Positions 11,494 to 23,230 of a stretch of DNA of 64,000 bases are shown one piece after another. The notes under the pieces are model-generated. The model searched no databases, was not told where the DNA came from, and saw only the letters and a list, made by a program, of their open reading frames with translations. The stretch is taken from the NCBI GenBank assembly GCA_022592435.1, contig JABYQS010000140.1:38249-102248 (forward strand), in the 5' to 3' direction. How positions within the stretch are numbered: the first letter of the stretch is position 1; each line of letters starts with the position of its first letter. The position numbers were made by a program, and so were the translations under genes. This DNA comes from Cerioporus squamosus. Lineage: Eukaryota; Basidiomycota; Agaricomycetes; Polyporales; Polyporaceae.

Positions 11494-12573
11494 ATGAACG
11501 GCCGTTCAGCCCAGCAAACCCATGCCCGGGCTAGTGGCTCAGAATCCTGTGATGATGCCCCAGCCCCGTTAAGCACTGCAGCACCCCCGTTCAACAGACC
11601 ATTCACGGATACTATCCTTCAGACTTCTGATGGGGTGAACTTCCATGTCTGGAAGGGTATCCTGATCGAAGCATCGCCCGTCCTCGCCGACATGTTCGCG
11701 CTTGGTGGCGAGCCACACGCTACCCCCAAACCCGAGGCCGAGCCTAACGTAGCCTCGAAATCAGATGGGAAGTCATCTACGTCTGGGACAGCTCTTGTTA
11801 TCCCCATACCGGAACACAGCTCTGTACTCGATCCGCTCCTTCGGACGTGCTATCCGCCACCCCATCCCACATTCCCGTCCCTCGACTTGCTCAAATCTGT
11901 CTTGGCGGTGGCGCACAAGTACCAGATGGAAGGCGTACAGGAGTATCTTACCAAGGAACTCCTCGAACACGCACGTACGGCACCTCTGCGTGCGTACGTC
12001 ATCGCCGTGCGCTTCGACATGCACCACGCAGCGGAAGTCGCTGCTCGCCACTTCCTTGGCCTCAAGGTCGCGGACGACTACGTTCCAGAACTCGAGGACA
12101 TGAGCGCCGGCTCCTACCATCGATTGCTTGCGTATCGCAAGCGGTGCACACAGACCCTCGCCGACATGATCTCCAGCCGGCTCTCGTGGTTACCAGAGCG
12201 GCAGCCCATGTGGCAGTTCCTCGTCTGCGGATGCGCTCGCGAGAACTTCACGGTGAGCTTGCGGGACTCTCCCGACGTGCAACGGAACGTCGCAGTGTGG
12301 TTTTGGCAGCATTACCGGCGGATCGGCGTCCTTCTTGCAGAGCGACCTTGTCGCGCTGCGCTCGATGACCCGAAGCTGAATGACCGCGCCGTCGTTGAGA
12401 CGTTGGGATGTGGAAGCTGCAGGCTCCGAGTCCACGACGACCTGTATGCGTTCACCGCCTATCTTCTTGAGGAGATCGACCGTCGCCTTGCAGCGGTCAG
12501 TCATAACTTTACTGTGTGATGGGGAACCGTGACTAACGCACTGTCTCTGCAGATACCACTTCCTGCTGAGTAG
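11494..12573 (+). CDS. BTB/POZ domain protein B
   Basis: Start ATG 11494. The long exon runs to 12495. A GT-AG intron (12496-12552) with a CTAAC branch site leads to a short last exon 12553-12573 ending in TAG, for 340 residues; reading through the donor would stop at 12519 instead. The BTB domain spans about residues 28-150 (PPFNRPFTDTILQTSDG, VLADMFALGG, LLRTCYPPPHPTF). The helical BACK-like part follows (LAVAHKYQMEGVQEYL, PLRAYVIAVRF, YHRLLAYRKRC). The tail has CGC, then WFWQHYRRIG, then CGSC and LLEEIDRRLA. Intact and expressed-looking; probably a substrate adaptor or transcriptional regulator, inferred from the BTB fold only. Confidence 0.85.
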
Positions 12574-12914
12574 TCAGTATCGGGAGGAATGTCTTCGGGA
12601 TTGTCGAACATCGTGTTGTGGTGAAGCGTCAATGTATGTCTCAAAGTGTGAGATCGTCGTCCTACTTTGGAGAAACTTCAGCCCCAGTGTGTGCTGCGGT
12701 AATACGCATGAATGGAAGCGTTCCATGACGTGAGCACGCGGGAGACGTTCTCGATGGCTTATATATATATATATGATCGCACGTTCAGAATGCTTTCCTG
12801 CCAGGCCGCCTCGCTGCTCCCGGCCAACTGTTTGCTCTGAAATACTGCAGAAGTGAGGATACCTGACGCGCTGAGGAGAATGGCCGCTAACCTCGGTGCT
12901 TCAACCATAACAGG
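12574..12914 (+). promoter_or_regulatory. Upstream region of BTB gene C with (AT)n stretch
   Basis: An (AT)7 run at about 12761-12774, some 140 bases before the ATG, could serve as TATA box or be a plain microsatellite. Nothing else is recognised. Confidence 0.45.
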
Positions 12915-14013
12915 ATGGCCCAACCTGTGCCTGCGACTTATGCCGAGGGAATAGTACCCTGCCCAGGCGACGGCCTTGACGGACCTGCAGCGCGCCAAGC
13001 ACTGCCGCCCTTCGACAAACCCTCAGCAGACGTAGTCATTAGGACCGTAGATCAGGTTGACTTCCACGTGTGGAAGTGCCTACTGGGGTCAGTTTCGCAG
13101 GTCTTCGCAGATATGTTCGACCCAATGCCTTCCGCGCCCGATACATCTGCGCCTCCTCCATTCGCAAAGTCGGAGCCTCGGATTGGTGAGAAGTCAGTGG
13201 TGCAGGTCACGGAAACAAGCGCAGTCTTCGACTCCCTCCTCCGCACATTCTACCCGCCGCCCAACATCACGTTCTCCAGCCTCGACGAACTCAAATCGAT
13301 CATCGCCGCTGCCGACAAATACTGTATGGAGGGAGTGCTGCAAGTTCTGCGGGACCTCCTCTTGAACGCCTACTTGAGCGAGGAGCCCCTCCGCGTGTAC
13401 GCCATCGGGGTGCAGTACCGTCGCTTGGACGAGTTTGGGGGCGTCGCCGAAGCGGCGATCCGTTCGTTCCTCACTCTGTCGGAGGATGACGCCAACGAGT
13501 ACGTCGAGGAGCTCGACACTCTCAGCGCCAGCGCGTACCGCCGGCTGCTCTCCTACCGCCGACAGTACCTCATACAGCTGAGGACCGCGCTGCGGGGCCT
13601 CGCATGGCTTGATAATGGGGGGTGGACGTTTCTGCACTGCACCAGCTGCGCGCGCGGTACCACGTCGTATTCTCTGCGGGGAAACACCGGGCAGCGGCGG
13701 TATGCGACGCTGTGGTTCATGAGCCACTACCAGCGCACGGGAGATGCTTTAGGAGCCTGGCCTTCGCGCAAGGCCATAGAAGACAGCTCGTTCTGCGACG
13801 ATGCCCTGAAGGAGGCCTCCCGTTGTGTCGTATGTAGGGAGGTTGTCCATGAGCATATGCGGCTGTTCATGAAGACGTTGGGAACGGAAGTGGACAGGCT
13901 GTCTTCGGAGGTAAGCATGCTACACCACTGCTAGTGCTTACTCCGTGAAGGAAGGCTGACCATCGGGGCCACTTGAATGGCAGGTTGCTGCAACCGTGGT
14001 TGTCCCGCATTAG
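12915..14013 (+). CDS. BTB/POZ domain protein C
   Basis: Start ATG 12915. Exon 1 runs to 13910; the GT-AG intron 13911-13983 has a CTGAC branch site; the last exon 13984-14013 ends in TAG, giving 341 residues. BTB core: LPPFDKPSADVVIRTVDQVD, VFADMFDPMPS, LLRTFYPPPNITFSSLDELK. The helical middle has AADKYCMEGVLQ and YRRLLSYRRQ. The family tail has CTSC, WFMSHYQRTG, CVVC and a final helix. It lies in tandem with gene B, the two separated by about 340 bases, and is its closest architectural relative in the cluster, so a tandem duplication is likely. No signal peptide or membrane segment. Confidence 0.87.
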
Positions 14014-14254
14014 CGGCATCGTGATCGAAGGCGAGGTGTTGGTTCACGACATGCGATATCTGTACATGTATCTTGCGTACGATCACATGAGAGTCGCATC
14101 TCATCTTCAATTCATGTCCGGACCTGCGATGCAACAACTATGGTGAGACGGAGACCCCGTGAAATGCTGGCATACGCCAACGCGCGCATCAGTCCTACTT
14201 GATCTTCAACTCAACCTGCCACGCGTCATTTGACCATCAGTAAGGAAGTAGTAC

Positions 14255-15238
14255 TTACCTGCGTACCTTATCGACAACCTCCTCGACGACTTTCATGAAC
14301 CGCTCCGTGAAGCGTCGCATATCCACAGCGACCGTCTTCCTGCACGTCTCGCATGCCCACGCCTCGCTGACAGCATGATCGGTCAGCGCAAAGTCCTCTA
14401 CCGCCGCCGGATGCGGCGTCGCCCTCAGCACCTCGAGCAGTCGCTCCCAGTGGCGCACGAACCAAGGCGCAGCGTGGCCACAGCTCCTCCTCTTGCACGC
14501 AGGACGGCGCGGGTTATGGGTGACGCAGGACGGGCACGTGAAGGACGTGTAGTCCTCCATCGACCAGCCAAGATTGGCGTGCCACTCGCACGTCCGTTGG
14601 ATATCGAGCTCGCACAGCGCGGCACTGCACTGCGCGCGGTACAAGGACAGCCGGCGGTACGCGCCCGCGCTCATGTCTTCGAGCTCCTCTGTGAAGGCGT
14701 CGTCGGGCGTAGCTGGGGTGCGAGAGTACGCTTTCGCCGCTGCCTGCGCGATATCTTTGAGCTTGAGGCCGTGCTTCACGGCGAATGCATACGTGCGCAG
14801 GGGGTTCTTCGCAATCAACGGCGGTACCACTTTCCGCCGGAGAGTGCGCGACGAGAATGTGAGCTGGTATTTGTCCGCGGCGAGTAGAATTCGGATTGCC
14901 TCTTCGAATGAGGCTAGCATTGGGACCGTCGGCTCAGGGTGGTAGAGTCTCAGCAGCGGCGCAAGTGTGCGGTGGGACTCTGGGAGAGATGTGATTGTGC
15001 GCTGGGGAGGGGTTGTGGCTGGGGCTTCTAACAGCATGCGCTTGAGCACTGGCGATGCGTCCTCGATGATCCACCGGAAGACGAGCAGAGTCGTCATGCC
15101 GGAGGTGCGTATCACCGTGTCTGCGGATGCTTTGTTGAAGGGGGCGACATCTGAGAGAGCAAGTTGGACGTCAATGATGATCTTCTTGTCTTCCTCGAAT
15201 TCAAGAGGGGCTTCGATAGTCGATGGACTGGAAAGCAT
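14255..15238 (-). CDS. BTB/POZ domain protein D
   Basis: The first ATG in frame is 15238-15236 (MLSSPSTIEAPLEFE); a GTG 15 bases upstream is not needed. The frame is open to 14255. A donor AG|GTAAGT lies at 14259/14258, so the last few residues are probably encoded by a small exon near 14206-14215. About 328 residues. BTB core: APFNKASADTVIRTSGMTT, VLKRMLLEAP, LLRLYHPEP. Middle: LLAADKYQLTF, PLRTYAFAVKHG, YRRLSLYRAQC. Tail: CPSC, an added CKRRSC, WFVRHWERL and CETC. Most divergent of the intact copies, transcribed toward gene C. Confidence 0.83.
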   Translation of the reverse strand: MLSSPSTIEAPLEFEEDKKIIIDVQLALSDVAPFNKASADTVIRTSGMTTLLVFRWIIEDASPVLKRMLLEAPATTPPQRTITSLPESHRTLAPLLRLYHPEPTVPMLASFEEAIRILLAADKYQLTFSSRTLRRKVVPPLIAKNPLRTYAFAVKHGLKLKDIAQAAAKAYSRTPATPDDAFTEELEDMSAGAYRRLSLYRAQCSAALCELDIQRTCEWHANLGWSMEDYTSFTCPSCVTHNPRRPACKRRSCGHAAPWFVRHWERLLEVLRATPHPAAVEDFALTDHAVSEAWACETCRKTVAVDMRRFTERFMKVVEEVVDKVRR

Positions 15239-16096
15239 GACACAGGTCGGCACTGATCACGCGGCCAAACAGATCAATCCAGAGCCAAGCACATAATCAA
15301 GATGCTCACTGGTTGGAACCTGTGTGCGTAGGGAAACCATTGGCATGACAGACGGCAGGCGAGGAGTGAGCGGTTATAAGAGGGTCAGATACTGCAGCAT
15401 GGGATATGCGCGCGTGTACTCCTCCATGCTGCGGTACTGGCCATAGCTCTCACCGTCGTTCGAACACTCTCATCCTGCGCTTCTGTGGAGACAGCCTGGG
15501 TGCTCGTGCTATTGACAAGGAAGCTGCAGGAGTAGGGTAGCATTGCACGCTACAGCAAGTGAACGTCAGTCTTCATACAACCGCCCCAAATTCGGAGTAA
15601 GTACTTCACGCAGGGATAACCATGTGACGCAGAATTCGTGGCATTGGGCGAGAGAAGTGAAGTGACTCGACAATGAGAACTCATTCTCACATAGTACTGT
15701 CTGGGCAAAGGAGTGAGCGTAATATGCCATGGCAGCGACGTTGAACAAACCTTCGAGGTGTTCGCCCGAGAGGACAGAGAGGACGGCTTGAGGATGACCC
15801 CGACATGGCCGCCACCTCGTCGGTGGCGACGACGCCGACCTGTCATGAAGCGGCCTGATGGCGGGAGGTTGTATAGGCGGGCGGGCGACGTGCGAGCCGC
15901 ATGGCGCAGGCACCGGCAAAGGGCGGCAGAGCCGTGACAGTCACGCGCACGTGATCGCGTCCGGCCAATGGCTTTGGGGAGGCTACGCGGACAGCGCAGT
16001 TCGTTCCTCCCGCGACCGTTCTCTCCTCCGTTTCCCTGCCTCGTTGCGCTCCCCACCGCGTCCGTCTGCGACGGACTGGATACCCCACGGTCTACG
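15239..16096. other. Intergenic region between BTB gene D and the RING gene
   Basis: A divergent upstream region for two genes. Several overlapping minus-strand frames at 15550-16239 are shadows of GC-rich DNA without ATG context or domains. No RNA gene or repeat is recognised. Confidence 0.4.
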
Positions 16097-17347
16097 ATGG
16101 ACTCGCTCACCTGTGGCATCTGCCTCGACAACCTCCGCGTCCCTGTCTCCACGCCCTGTGGTACGTGTCCATCCCACCATCCGCCCATCGCCGAGTTCTC
16201 ACGCGAACCTCGCCCCAGGACACCTTTGCTGCGAGGCATGCCTCACGTCCTACATCGAGGCCAGTGCAGATGCCCTCACCGCGTCCTGCCCCACCTGCAG
16301 GGCCGCGTTCCCCATCAGTGAGTAGTCCCGTTGCGCATCCCAGAACCGCGAATCCGAACATGAACCTGTCTCCGTCGCGTTGCTGCAGCGATCCCCGACC
16401 TCCGCGTCGTGCCGAAGAAGTACCACAGCTTCATCATACCCAGCATCCGCCGCGTCTTCCTCCCCACCGACGACGATGCCCCCGAGCAAGCTGGCCCCTC
16501 CCAGTCGCGACGCGACCTCGTCGCGCAGATCGCCGCCCTCAACGAGAAAGTCGCCAATCTCGTGAGCGACAAGTCTCTGCTCATGGACCGCTGCGAAGCT
16601 ACCATCCGCGCGAGCCACGTGCATGCGCAGCACGAGCGCGACGAGCGCCTCGCGAAGGAGCAGCTTGCCCGGGACTTGCAGCTCGCGAAGGAGCGGCATG
16701 AGCGCGAGATGCGCGAGCTCCGCAAGAAGTACGAGTGCGTCAAGGGCAAGTACAAGGCACTCAAGGCGTCGTGCGTTTCCATATATCTGTGCATGCGTGC
16801 ATATACTGATTTTTCCCCCTGCAGGCAGGAGAACACTGCTCCGCAGGCCTCAAAGCCCCTCATGATGCTCTCCATGAAGCGCAAAAGTACCAGCAGCCCT
16901 GGGCTCGAACCTGCCGACGACGCGGAGGACCGTGACGATGCGCACGCCCATCGCGACCGCTCCCAGCGGCGAATCCCCAAGCGTCCCCGCCTGCTCGGCT
17001 CCCCCTTCGACCTCACCACGCGTATCCAGACGCGCTCGCAGACGGGCGCCGCGAAGCCCCGGAGCCGGATGCTCATCGACGAAGACGAGTTGCATGACTC
17101 GGACTTCGAGCCTGAGTTCAACGTCAGCTCGAGCTCGAGCACGGGCCCGCAGCACTCCGGGCTCCCCATGGGCGACATCTTCTCCCCTGAGCGGTCGGTC
17201 GGCAGCAGCAGCAGCAACAGCAGCAATGGAAGCTTGAGGCGCATCGACTTTGCGTTTGAGGCGCCCCTCCCGGGTCCGCGTATGAGGACGCTGGGAGGCG
17301 GATTGAGGCCGGCGTGGATGCTGTCCCCGGAGGAGACGATTGTGTGA
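16097..17347 (+). CDS. RING-finger, coiled-coil protein (putative E3 ubiquitin ligase)
   Basis: Four exons: 16097-16160, 16219-16317, 16389-16770 and 16825-17347; all introns are GT-AG and the sum is 355 residues. The RING is at the extreme N-terminus: CGICL (residues 6-10), TPCGH, CCEAC and CPTC, matching C3HC4 spacing, split by the first intron. A conserved stretch VVPKKYHSFIIPSIRRVF follows, then a coiled coil with many Arg/Glu (about 105-180), a basic patch RRIPKRPRLLG and acidic, Ser-rich tail segments. It probably transfers ubiquitin with an E2; the basic patch suggests a nuclear location. The start is fixed by the position of the first zinc ligand. Confidence 0.88.
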
Positions 17348-18255
17348 GTTCCGCTACGTGATGGAATGGGCGACGGGCGAGAGGTTGGGAGAATGAGAGA
17401 GTGGGAGAGCGAGGGGTGGAGACGATGAGTGGACGAGGGGCGAGAGAGCGAGGGGTGAGAGGGTAGGGTGTTGGTGCTGAAATTCTGTGCTTGGTCTATG
17501 ATATCCCACACTCCTTTGCTTTTTCGTTGTTAATGTTACTAATCATCCCCCTCGCGCACTAGAGCCCTCTAGTTCAGCGCAGGGTAGTCGTTCCTTACGA
17601 AGATCTTGGTTCCAAAGCGACGTGGCGCTCGCCGTGGCCGTGCTTCAACCTGAGGGAAACTCTAATTTCGCAGTTGTTCCGTCTCAGTGGGTGCAGCTCG
17701 CGCAGGCTGATCTATGGTGCGTTTGAATACCTTCCAGGCGTAACTTCGTGACTAACCTGGGTTTGTCGTCCAGTATGCTTTAGGCGGTCTGCATGGCGAC
17801 TGTGGATATCGCTACTTAACGTTCACTTCAGGGTTGGCCTTAATCTTACTGGCTACTCTGCCTCTTCATCAGACTCCATATCACCAGCAAGAACGGACCA
17901 AAGAGTTAAGTTTCCTCTGTTGCGAGTCCTGACCACCTCGTTCCCCAGTCGGTACCGAACAGACCGGTCTCGGACGGCGATGCATCCACTTGCGGCACTA
18001 CGGCGCGTTTAAGGGCCTCATTAGGCCGCCCGAAGGGGAAAGGGGCTTCTCGTCTTTGTTTCTCGCCCTTTTGTACTCCATCCAAGGTGAGCAACCTGCC
18101 AAAATCACAGACAATCCAGGCTGATTAACGCAGTAGCGAAACTGTACAGCGAGCGCACCAACACTAGATATACGATAAAGTACATAGGCGGAACTACTAC
18201 GAGTTGCTCCTCCAAGCGTACTCATATCATCCAAGTTGCCACTCAGAGTTCTGTG
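17348..18255. other. Intergenic region, nothing recognised
   Basis: Contains the 3' end of the RING gene, with purine-rich GAGAG sequence near 17380-17460, and the upstream region of BTB copy E. No open frame with domain support. Confidence 0.4.
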
Positions 18256-19253
18256 ATGACTTGTGAGTCTTGCACCTTAGATTCCCCTTGATGCTGGCTA
18301 AGGAGCACACCTCACGGCAGCAGACGTGCTAGATCCGACAGTTCGCGCCGCCCCTGCGCCGTTCGACGACCCCTGTGGTGTTGCGCACGTCCGATAACGT
18401 CGACCTACGCGTCTTTCGCTGGTTCCTCAAGGGCATATCGCCCGTGTTTGACGGCATGCTCGCCCATCCACAGCCTCAGCCGGGGGCCAAGTCCGAACAC
18501 GAACCCGACTCGCCCCTAATACCCAGAACCATCCTCCAAGTCGTGTCCGAGCCGAGAACCACCCTCGAGCCGCTCCTCAGGCAGTACTACCCGTTCCCTG
18601 AGCCGCTAGCTTTCTCCTCCTACGAAGAGGCGATGCGGGGGCTCCTCGCCGCGCAAAGACTGCAACTTACGCGCATCGCGCCTGTGCTCGCGGATGCGGC
18701 GCGATCGCACATCAAGGAGAACCCACTTCGCGCGTACGGCTTCGCCCTGCGGCACGGCATGGAGCATGCGGCGCGACTCGCTGCGCACGAGTTCCTCGCG
18801 GTCGAGGACACGCTCATGGACTCGGAGGAGCTAGACAGCATGTCGGTGCGGCAGTACCGCCAGCTCGTCGTCTACCGTCAGGCGTGCGCCGCGGCGCTTA
18901 AGATCTTCACCGGGAGTCATGGCGCGTTGAGAACGGTCTGGCTTCCTGACGAGATGGCAGGAACGGCATGCACGTGGATCCAGTGCCCAAAATGCCCGAG
19001 AGTCCATGTCCGCAGCGTCGGCCGTCACGTTTGGCTGAATGAGTCCTCCCAGTGGTTCCGAGACTACTACCAGCGTGTGGGGGAGCGGATCCGCGCGAGG
19101 CCTGTGTGTCCGGACGCCCTCAGAGACCCAGAGCTCCTCACACTAGCCGTGGAAGGGGCGATGAAGTGTCCTGCATGCATCAAGGTCGCATACCCGCGGT
19201 TACTTCGATACACGGAGCTGATGATCGAAGAGATTGAGCGGAGGATTGCAGAG
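18256..19253 (+). pseudogene. BTB/POZ domain protein E, frame-broken copy
   Basis: A plausible start is ATG 18256. A 7-base exon (ATGACTT), a GT-AG intron 18263-18320 and exon 2 from 18321 read MTSDVLDPTVRAAPAPFDDP in frame. At 18371-18378 the frame is lost: compared with the relatives (P-S-A-D-V-V-L-R), the residues S-A-D are missing together with 8 bases. The rest (LRTSDNVDLRVFRWFLKGIS, VFDGMLAHPQ, LLRQYYPFPEP, YRQLVVYRQAC, CPKC, CPAC, MIEEIERRIAE) is in another frame and open to 19481. A donor follows codon GAG at 19253, as in the other copies. The eight-base loss differs from the single-base homopolymer breaks seen elsewhere, so this is more likely a real lesion. Without the upstream exon the protein would lack the first BTB strand. 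Confidence 0.65.
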
Positions 19254-19775
19254 GTGAGCAGAGTGCTCGTGTGTCCTCGGCATGTTCTTCAAGGACTCAC
19301 AAGATCTATCGCAAGATGCCTTTTGAGATTTCGTTCCAGTGAAAGATGGCTGGTCGGCCAGCACAAGGTCAGTATGTGTGTGGCATGCTCACTTGCTCGA
19401 TCGTCCCGTGCTTATCCTTCTGTTTACTGGCAGGCTGTCTACTACAGAATCACAGAGATGGGTAGAAGGTCGTTCTGGTAGCCGTGGTCCGGTAGTGGTA
19501 CAGTACTGTGACGCTTAATGTATGTACAGAACCTCGCATGAACAAACGTGGTCAGTTTGTACCGGCGTACACTGCGTCGTGTTAGGCTCCAGTTATAGCA
19601 TTTGGATTCACTGGCGCAGTGGCACCCTCTTGCACTCGTCTTCGTACAACCGCAGCCCGGAGGTCATCAATTCAAAATAAAGCCTCCAACCAGGCATTAC
19701 ATAACGACATCAGGGCGTATCGTACACACTTATAGTCCAGTGATCATCAGACTGCCCGGTATGCGCATCTGAGAC

Positions 19776-20735
19776 TCAGTACGCGAGCACGACGCCTGAC
19801 CCCTCCCATTCGCTCCAATTCGGCAAGACCTCGTGGACAACGAAGTGCGCCGTGTCTTTCCTCGACACCCTGTAGCCATCGCCCATGTCGCCATTCCGCT
19901 TCGTGCGATACGGCGCCTTCCCAGTGTTCCCCGCCTCATCTCCACGGCACTCCCCATCTGTCAGCAGTGCCGGCCGTATGATCACCAAGTGCTTCAGCTC
20001 GCCCTCGCGAGGAAGCGCCGGTGTAGACCGCCAGCCTTCCGGCAGGATTTCCTTGCTGGGCTCGTCCTTGGACGCCCACGGCAGACCTGCGCAATGCGCA
20101 AGCATGCGCTCGCAGCCGAGCTTGTCGGTGTGTGGGCTGACCAGGAGCAGGCCGTAGAAGGGCTTGAGGGCGAGCGGGAGCGCAGCGTGCGACTCGGACG
20201 TGATGCCCATGGAGGTGACGACTACGAAGCGCGGCTGGGTCTCGGGCACGCGGAGCGAGTCCGGGATCGTGCTCAGGAGGTTGAGGAGTGAGCGGGTGCA
20301 GAGGTCGGGAGGGTTGATCACGAAGCCGCGCGTTATGCTGAAGCTCGGCGTGCCGCCTAGAAGTGAACGTTGTCAGTTAGGCCACGGTGAACGTTCGTGG
20401 GACAGAGGGTTCACGGACCGATAGTGAATAGTACGATGTCAACCTTGCCGCCACCGGCCTCTGTTGCGGCCTGCCAAGCGTTCCTGACATCGTCTTTGTT
20501 CAGCGCGTCGCCGCGCACGAGTTGTGCTTTGCCGTCATTGATGAACGGCTGCATCTGTTCGTCATTGTCGAACATCGAGGGTGAACGCAGGAGGAATGTT
20601 GCAGATGCGCCTTGCTCTGCGACAGAACGAGTAAGTACATGATGACCCAGATGTGGACGCTCGGCACCTACTCAGGAGCCTGAGGGCGGCATAGTATCCG
20701 ATGTTCTTCGAACCGCCGAGGATAAACGCGTGCAT
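19776..20735 (-). CDS. NAD(P)-binding Rossmann-fold protein (SDR-like)
   Basis: Three exons on the minus strand: 20735-20672, 20616-20419 and 20356-19776; both introns are GT-AG and the sum is 280 residues. The start MHAFILGGSKNIGYYAALRL holds a nucleotide-binding glycine motif of the form GGSxxIGxxxA right at the N-terminus, followed by QGASATFLLRSPSMF, as in extended or atypical short-chain dehydrogenases. Later strands: DIVLFTIGGTP and PRFVVVTSMGI. No clear YxxxK catalytic pair is visible, so it may be an NmrA-like or epimerase-like sensor rather than an oxidoreductase. Substrate unknown. It sits alone between BTB copy E and the F-box relic. Confidence 0.8.
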
Positions 20736-21507
20736 ACTGGAGTAGCTGAGGGAGGGAGAGGGGCTGGCTTGCGGATACCGTTATCGAGGTCAGTTCATCT
20801 TCTTATATATGGACATGTAGATGAACTCTAAATGGCGATCGCAGAGCAATCGACTACAGTCGACTGCGCGTATGTCGGACGGGAGCGGTGCAAGAGCGGT
20901 GTCAGCAGCCTCCATTGGCAATACGCTTAGGACCACGCCTTGTCAGTCGTCGCAATATTATTGCGACTGCGGTCATTGCTGGAGCCAGTTGGCGGTGTGC
21001 ACATAGAATCTCGTCGGCACATAGTCAGGTCTCCAGACTTTCAAGTTTCCAACGCGAGTAGGAAGACGAGACAGCAGCCGCTTCAGTATGTTTACTGGGA
21101 AATCGGTATGATGATACACTGTATAGTCCCCAACTGAGTGCAAGGCAACTCCAACGCGAGATGATAACCGCGGACTGCACAGACTACACATACATAGGAG
21201 AGGCGTACCATTGGTCTCCGGTGCAGAACATTTCCTAGCGTGCCTCCGACGACTCCGGATTGCGACTGCGCCTGATGCTGCCTGAGGACATCTGATGACG
21301 AGAGCACTCGGCACGTAGCCAAGCATCCGACCTGCAGGTTTCAGGGTGTTCGTGGCACTTCGTGCTAGCGAGTAAGTACTTAGCGTACTGCGTGAGTGTG
21401 ATATGACGTGGAATCGCAGGGGGCCGGGTGCCTGGAAGCGCAGGACCTGGAGAGACGAGCGGACGGCATCGGATTTCAGAGTCGTAGGTAGGGTGAGTCA
21501 CTGGCAG
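20736..21507. other. Intergenic region, nothing recognised
   Basis: The promoter side of the Rossmann gene and the start of the duplicated block. Short frames here have no domain. No RNA gene or repeat is seen. Confidence 0.4.
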
Positions 21508-22465
21508 AGCATCAGGCTGCAAGGTGAATGTGGCGAAGCAAGCTGTTTTGAGGAGCACCTTCGAAGTACTATGTGTTTGAGAGAAGCTGAGCACTCAGCC
21601 GCCTGGCAGCTGGCTGGAATTCGAGTCCGAGGCGGTCGGAGGACTTCTTCCCTCATTCAGGGCAGGCGACCACACATCTTATCTTATCTGGTCTGTGGCC
21701 TGCCACTGCGCCCCGCTGACCGTAAGTACTTGCCATTGGACTTGGACGGTTGGACCCACACTACGAAGGCCCGGGTAGCTGGTGAGTGCGCAGCGCAGTC
21801 TGTGACTGTAGTACTTGATTCCTTTTGACGAGACCGACTAGATTCTTGAAGCGCTACCCGTCGACGTCCTTTTCCATATCTTCAACGAACCAGACGTGAA
21901 CCATCTTCTCGTGCTGAGACAGGTCAGTGAAGCTCGGCTGTGAGGGTGGAATACGATTGGCTTACCCTGTCTGTAGACATGTAGAGCAATGGAGGCAGCC
22001 ACGCGCGACCGCAGCGTATGGCACAGAGCACTGACACGTAGAGCTCGAGTGCATCGTTGTGCGCGCCCACCGCTTCTGGAAGAACTGGACCTTTGCTCAG
22101 CCAACGAGCTTCACGCAGGTTCACTGGCACTGCCTGGAGTATGAGTTCATCGACGGCTTCGTGCTGACGTCTTGCAAGCAACGGATACTCCTCTATCATC
22201 TGCCAGCCGTAGTCAACACTTCTGGTTCACTGGAGAGTGGACGCGCGACAGAGGCCGGCGGACCCGCTCCGCGCCTCGGGCCAATCGCGACATACAAATG
22301 GTGTTGGCGCATAGACACCATCTCCGTCAATCATTGTCGACGTCCAGTATGGCCGTCTGCTTCGTCCACCTCATGCGATGGCCCGTCAACCTCCTCCACC
22401 ACTTCACGCTCCCAATGAACCCCTCGTTGTCGCACTCCACATTCGGCCTGATGGATCTCCGGGGT
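21508..22465 (+). pseudogene. Decayed duplicate of the F-box gene, with its promoter
   Basis: A DNA-level copy of the region 29285-30985. Upstream similarity begins at GCATCAGGCTGCAAGGTG (21508; compare 29285). The F-box start reads LPVDVLFHIF followed by NEPDVNHLLVLRQ, and intron 1 is retained, so it is not a retrocopy. Three internal deletions relative to the parent are visible: after 22029 (parent about 29809-29890), after 22118 (parent about 29973-30603, which removes most of exon 2, exon 3 and two introns) and near 22353 (parent about 30841-30895). The initiator ATG is not conserved. The 3' side ends abruptly near 22465 where FunK1-like sequence on the other strand begins. Confidence 0.8.
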
Positions 22466-23230
22466 AGAGGCGAGTGGCGCTGGATTCCATTCCAAGCTGA
22501 TCATCGGAGCGGTTGGCGATACGCCAGAGAATCTGGCAGAAGAGCTCTCACTCGAGGACGTAGTCCATCGCGGCAGTCACGATCGTACCGGACCGATGTC
22601 ATCCGAGTCGCATGAAGCGACACCGACGGCCGATGATGAGCAGCATGAAGAGGGCCTCCCTCTGCTGCACCTGGAAGAGGAGCTGGACGTACGACATCAC
22701 CTGGTCTCTGACCTTTTTCCTAGTCGTAGCATCCACCTCCAAGGCCTCGTCTTAGTACTCTTTGGCTGGGTCCTGACGAGGTCCTAGGGACTTGAACTCA
22801 ACCGGGAGCACTTGACGTGCCTAGAACGGGCGTCCATCTGTTGGTATTCTGGCGACCTGGTAGAAGGCGGCGTCGACTTTCTGCATATCTTCGTCGATCT
22901 TTGCATCGTCCGGTCGTTCAACGCATTGTGCGAGCTTCATGCCCGGCACGAGGTCGCGCGCGTGGATCACAGTGAGTTATGTCAGATAGCGCTACTTATG
23001 AGAAAACAGCAGGGATGCTTCACGATGATGACTCACAAATATGTCCATAATCCTCGCCTCTGAATAGATCTACAGCGTTCTGGAGGTTGCAGAATGGGTT
23101 GACATGAAGTGGAGGCATGGCGTGAGCGGTGGTTGAAGGGAGGGGGAAGAACTTGAAGAGTGGTCGGAGAACTCAACTGCCAACAGAGTGATGTGCCATG
23201 TCGTCGGCCTTCCGTCAAAGTGAACGAGCT
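22465..23230 (-). pseudogene. FunK1 protein kinase relic
   Basis: Read on the minus strand this matches the N-terminal third of the kinase at 24164-26870. DMAHHSVG corresponds to DMAHSAVG. An NPFCNLQNA segment corresponds to NPFKKLEKA. LPVEFKSLG leads to a TAA stop, then KKVRDQVMSYVQLLFQVQQR corresponds to RKEVRGQVISYAELVFAVQQR, and IGRRCRFMRLG leads to TGA. RSGTIVTAAMDY and FCQILWRIANRSDDQ follow. In-frame stops and loss of the catalytic part show that it is dead. It abuts the F-box relic tail to tail, so the two were probably joined by a rearrangement. Confidence 0.75.

Noticed and set aside
21508..22465. F-box copy as a retrotransposed (processed) copy
   Set aside because: Intron 1 and the promoter region are retained, so it arose at DNA level.
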